A stretch of 64,000 bases of DNA from Rheinheimera texasensis DSM 17496 (GTDB taxonomy: Bacteria > Pseudomonadota > Gammaproteobacteria > Enterobacterales > Alteromonadaceae), in contig NZ_KL544005.1 of NCBI RefSeq assembly GCF_000711985.1, positions 447,970 to 511,969 on the forward strand, read 5' to 3'. The notes under the pieces are model-generated. The model saw only the letters and a list, made by a program, of their open reading frames with translations, ran no database searches and was not told where the DNA came from. A program made the translations under genes and the position numbers. This document shows, in pieces, positions 61,661 to 64,000 of the stretch. How positions within the stretch are numbered: the first letter of the stretch is position 1; the number at the start of each line of letters is the position of its first letter.

Positions 61661-62309
61661 GATGCTGCGCTCCTGTGGCGGCGCGGTCTGTACCAACGCG
61701 ACCTGTGCCAGCACGTGGCAACAGCAACAAACCGGCGCACAATAACAACAGGCTGGCCGGCGCCGGCACATCACGGCTTTCCAGCTGCAACTGACTCAAG
61801 GTCAGACTGTCGCCGAGCACAAAATCATTGTCCTGCACACCAAATTCCAGCGTCAGATTACGGCCAATCCAGCTGGTCAGGTTAAAACGGCCACCGGCGG
61901 ATAAATCCAATACATCGTTTGTGTCTAAATCACGCAGCTGGGCAAAATAAAAATCAGCGCTGCTACTGAGCAAAGCTTTGAGATTAAACTGCAGCCACAA
62001 AGCTTTACCGGGGCCCACAGCGTCCAGTTGTAAGTCCTGATACATCAGCAGGCTCCATAACTCGCGCTGTGCCTGAAGTGCAGTAGTCAAAGTCACATTG
62101 CTGCCAGACAAACTAAATGCTGCCGGATAAGCGCCAAACAGTTCACCACTGTCAGTTGCGTCGCTACCGCTTTGCTGATCAGTCCAACTAACTGCTGCTT
62201 GCCAATGCTGAAAACCCTGACTGAAATCCGGGTTGAGCAGGCCTGCCTGTGCCATGCCGGAACATCCGAGCAAAACTGGCAACAGACACTGCCGGAGTGT
62301 CTTCTTCAT
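61653..62309 (-). CDS. PEP-CTERM-like exported protein
   Basis: 218 residues. A signal peptide (cleavage GMAQA-GLLNPDF) is followed by a beta-rich ~150-residue domain of carbohydrate-binding-like character (NPDFSQGFQHWQ..., ...NLTLEFGVQDNDFVLGD...). The C-terminus has VPAPASLLLLCAGLLLLPRAG, close to the exosortase signal VPEPAS-helix-basic. The tail after the helix is 20 residues long, longer than the usual few, and its last eight bases overlap the large arabinanase gene. It is probably co-transcribed with that enzyme from the promoter near operator C. Exosortase is not in the window. Confidence 0.75.
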   Translation of the reverse strand: MKKTLRQCLLPVLLGCSGMAQAGLLNPDFSQGFQHWQAAVSWTDQQSGSDATDSGELFGAYPAAFSLSGSNVTLTTALQAQRELWSLLMYQDLQLDAVGPGKALWLQFNLKALLSSSADFYFAQLRDLDTNDVLDLSAGGRFNLTSWIGRNLTLEFGVQDNDFVLGDSLTLSQLQLESRDVPAPASLLLLCAGLLLLPRAGTGRVGTDRAATGAQHHG

Positions 62310-62514
62310 CGTCTTCTCCTGTTACGCCACCGTTCGGGCGGTGGCCTTGTTGTCAGCCTGCAGCTGCAGGCTTGCTCCTCTGCCTGTGACGGATCACAGA
62401 CGTGAAAACTGCGGGTCTGAAGTCACGGGGCCACACAGCATTGCCCGCGCGTTGCAGCGGGCAGAGGAATACAAGGCCGGAGGACGTCAGTGCGGGCGCC
62501 TACACGCCAAATGC

Positions 62515-62533
62515 AATATTGTATTACAATATT
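62515..62533. promoter_or_regulatory. Arabinan-locus operator C (perfect palindrome)
   Basis: AATATTGTATTACAATATT: nine-base arms, exact inverted repeat around one T. It is the best copy of the motif and fits the FadR-subfamily T.GT...AC.A consensus. It lies 206 bases upstream of the PEP-CTERM-like gene. Confidence 0.8.
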
Positions 62534-62625
62534 AATAAACTAAAGGTAAGGGGCTGTAAAGAGCGGAAATAGGGAAATTTTGTGGTTAATGCGGTGGATG
62601 TGTTGGGAATGGGATATTGATCGTA

Positions 62626-62710
62626 CGGCGTGTGACGCCCAGCGCGCTTTGCTCGCCGATACCTACGCTCCAGACACACACGTAGGTACCGGCAAGCAGA
62701 GCGCCGCCGT
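62626..62710. repeat. REP-like inverted pair (GTAGGTA-headed), copy 2
   Basis: Left arm (62626-62666, complement GTAGGTATCGGCGAGCAAAG...) and right arm (GTAGGTACCGGCAAGCAGAG from 62682) diverge from a short spacer, the same layout as 13203-13282. The outer part of both left arms contains GTGTGACG. Confidence 0.7.
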
Positions 62711-62768
62711 AAATTTTTTTATGTAATGGCGTGCCAACTTACTTAATCGGCAAACACCTTATCAGGTG

Positions 62769-64000
62769 TCATTTCACCGCCCGCGGATGGAAAATCTGAC
62801 AAACACTGCCATTAGCAGGCGCTTGCGCCAAGGCGGTGCCATCGGCCAGGCCACAATGCGCCAGATCCATCACCTGCTTGCTGTAGCTGTTAGTCAGCAC
62901 CACGCCACCGCCGGGCTGTGGTGTCAGTTGCCAACGGGCAGTTTTTGCATCACAGCTGCTTGGCGTGAGCGCTGCGCCCGGCACTATGGCATCGCCTTGC
63001 ACCGCCAGACAGGCTTCAGGGGTTTGGCTTGATTTCAACAAAATACTGCCGTCAACCCCAGCGCTGTCTTTGCGTTGTGGTGCCTGCACCGCCTGCCATT
63101 GCTGACAAGCAGCGTCACGCCAGCCTTGTTGTGTGACTGAGGTTTTGCTGTCACAACCGGCACTCAGTACCTTGCCGGATTGCTGACTGACCAGCGCAAA
63201 AGTGCCTTGTGGCACCAGCTGCCAGGGGCCACAAGCGGTTTTGCCGTTGCTACAACTCAGTGGCTGGTTCTGAGCCAGATTCGATACAGTCAACCAGCCA
63301 TCGCCCGCCGCGTTCAGTTGCCACTGCTGACTGCTTTCGTCGCGCCACGGCTGCAGCTTGTCAACAGCCAGCACCTGGCCGGAACTTTGGTCCAGCAAAC
63401 GCACGGCATTAGTCGCCATTGCATCCGGTTGCCAACGACTGGCCTTCGCACAGTCACTCAGCTGTGGCTGGCCTGTTTTGTCCACTGCCAAACACTGGCC
63501 TGAGTTTTTATCACGCAGCTTATAGACCAGGCCCTGCACTTTGCCAATGCGCGGACCTTGTTCACCGGACGGCCGTGCCACCTGGACACCGGGAGCCAGC
63601 GGTTCACCAAATACCGGCAAGCCTGCGCTGTCAAAACTGAATTTTTGCGCCCGTAATGAACGCGTTGCGCCGCAGCCCTGACTGGCTTTGTCATTGCCGT
63701 GGTAAATCAGCCAATGTTCTTTGCCATCCGGCGATTTAAAAAAGCCGTTGTGGCCCGGGCCAAACACTTGCTCTGTGCGGCTAAACACCGGCTTGTCGTG
63801 TTTTTTCCAGTGCGCGGGATTGAGCGCATCATCGCCAATCAGCTCCATCAGCCCGAGTTTGTAATCCGGTGTATCGCAGAAACTGGCGGAATAAGTGACA
63901 AAAGTACGTCCCTGATACTGCAGCGCAGCAGCGCCCTCGGTGACTTTGCGGCCACTGGTTTCCCAGCCCAGCACAGGCCGGGTTAACACCTGATGTGGCT
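62769..64000 (-). CDS. GH43 exo-arabinofuranosidase-type enzyme with ricin-type lectin modules (5' end outside window)
   Basis: The frame is open to the window edge; 410 residues are visible and the N-terminal half of the GH43 domain is missing. The visible part has the family acid region (KVTEGAAAL), SYSASFCDTPDYKLGLM-type text and VFGPGHNGF, as in the GH43 proteins at 46611 and 51352. After ~150 residues come two or more ricin-B-like/CBM13 units with repeated QW-type triplets (SRWQPDAM, QQWQLNA, CQQWQAVQ, ARWQLTP) and Cys pairs, probably binding the polysaccharide. It is presumably secreted. It ends before operator C, so it is a separate transcription unit. Confidence 0.88.
   Translation of the reverse strand, partial: PHQVLTRPVLGWETSGRKVTEGAAALQYQGRTFVTYSASFCDTPDYKLGLMELIGDDALNPAHWKKHDKPVFSRTEQVFGPGHNGFFKSPDGKEHWLIYHGNDKASQGCGATRSLRAQKFSFDSAGLPVFGEPLAPGVQVARPSGEQGPRIGKVQGLVYKLRDKNSGQCLAVDKTGQPQLSDCAKASRWQPDAMATNAVRLLDQSSGQVLAVDKLQPWRDESSQQWQLNAAGDGWLTVSNLAQNQPLSCSNGKTACGPWQLVPQGTFALVSQQSGKVLSAGCDSKTSVTQQGWRDAACQQWQAVQAPQRKDSAGVDGSILLKSSQTPEACLAVQGDAIVPGAALTPSSCDAKTARWQLTPQPGGGVVLTNSYSKQVMDLAHCGLADGTALAQAPANGSVCQIFHPRAVK

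Larger units (their letters stand above)
62310..62768. other. Intergenic region with operator C and REP pair copy 2
   Basis: Contains the perfect operator palindrome at 62515-62533 and a REP-like pair at 62626-62710. No gene-like frame was accepted. Confidence 0.6.

Noticed and set aside
61661-61774. N-terminal extension of the large arabinanase
   Set aside because: It would read through the PEP-CTERM-like gene in another frame and put a Cys-rich stretch before a perfectly good signal peptide at 61660.
1-64000. CRISPR arrays, tRNA/rRNA genes, insertion sequences, prophage or defence systems
   Set aside because: No regularly spaced repeats, cloverleaf-like genes, transposases, integrases or recognised defence proteins were seen.

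Overview
The window looks like chromosomal DNA of a free-living, polysaccharide-degrading gammaproteobacterium. Large TonB-dependent receptors, secreted glycoside hydrolases, several chemoreceptors and AcrB-type efflux proteins point to a Rheinheimera/Alteromonadales/Cellvibrio-like organism. The genus is inference only; there is no rRNA or other phylogenetic marker. No tRNA, rRNA, CRISPR array, IS element or phage module was seen.

Layout. 0-5 kb: an RND efflux operon (permease cut by the window edge, outer-membrane lipoprotein, TetR regulator). 5-14 kb: propionyl-CoA synthetase, an M1 peptidase overlapping a DUF6702-type protein, a TauE/SafE permease, an LtrA-pirin pair and small proteins. 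14-17.4 kb: two chemoreceptors separated by a structured, terminator-ended RNA segment. 17.6-22.3 kb: DUF3081-like protein, OsmC, sulfide:quinone oxidoreductase, rhodanese and a diguanylate cyclase. 22.3-31.9 kb: an iron-type TonB receptor, a sterol-desaturase-family enzyme, an O-acyltransferase with SGNH domain and an M16 peptidase pair. 32.1-38.1 kb: a beta-glucan locus, with a LacI-type operator, a GH16 lipoprotein carrying three C-terminal repeats and a TonB receptor. 38.1-39.7 kb: a third chemoreceptor.

39.8-64 kb (running off the right edge) is an arabinan/arabinoside utilisation locus. It has at least six GH43 enzymes (secreted endo-arabinanases, secreted and cytoplasmic exo-enzymes), a GH127 beta-L-arabinofuranosidase-type enzyme, a TonB receptor, a GPH-family symporter, an SSS-family symporter, a Caulobacter-XylB-like aldose dehydrogenase, an SMP-30 lactonase, a TauE/SafE permease, a PEP-CTERM-like protein and a FadR-type GntR regulator. 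The proposed flow is: secreted GH43s cut arabinan, the TonB receptor imports oligosaccharides, periplasmic and cytoplasmic enzymes release arabinose, symporters carry it inward, and dehydrogenase plus lactonase start oxidative catabolism. No arabinose isomerase or kinase is in the window.

The main new observation is a recurrent palindrome, AATATTGTA-n-TACAATATT, in seven intergenic regions of this locus and nowhere else I noticed. It lies ahead of almost every arabinan transcription unit, often over a -10-like box, and fits the FadR-subfamily GntR consensus (T.GT...AC.A), so the local GntR protein is the likely regulator. Other leads are a pseudoknot-forming RNA between two chemoreceptors, two GTAGGTA-headed REP pairs, a shared AT-rich element at the sulfide oxidation genes, and an AT-richer, hairpin-rich insert inside the arabinan locus.
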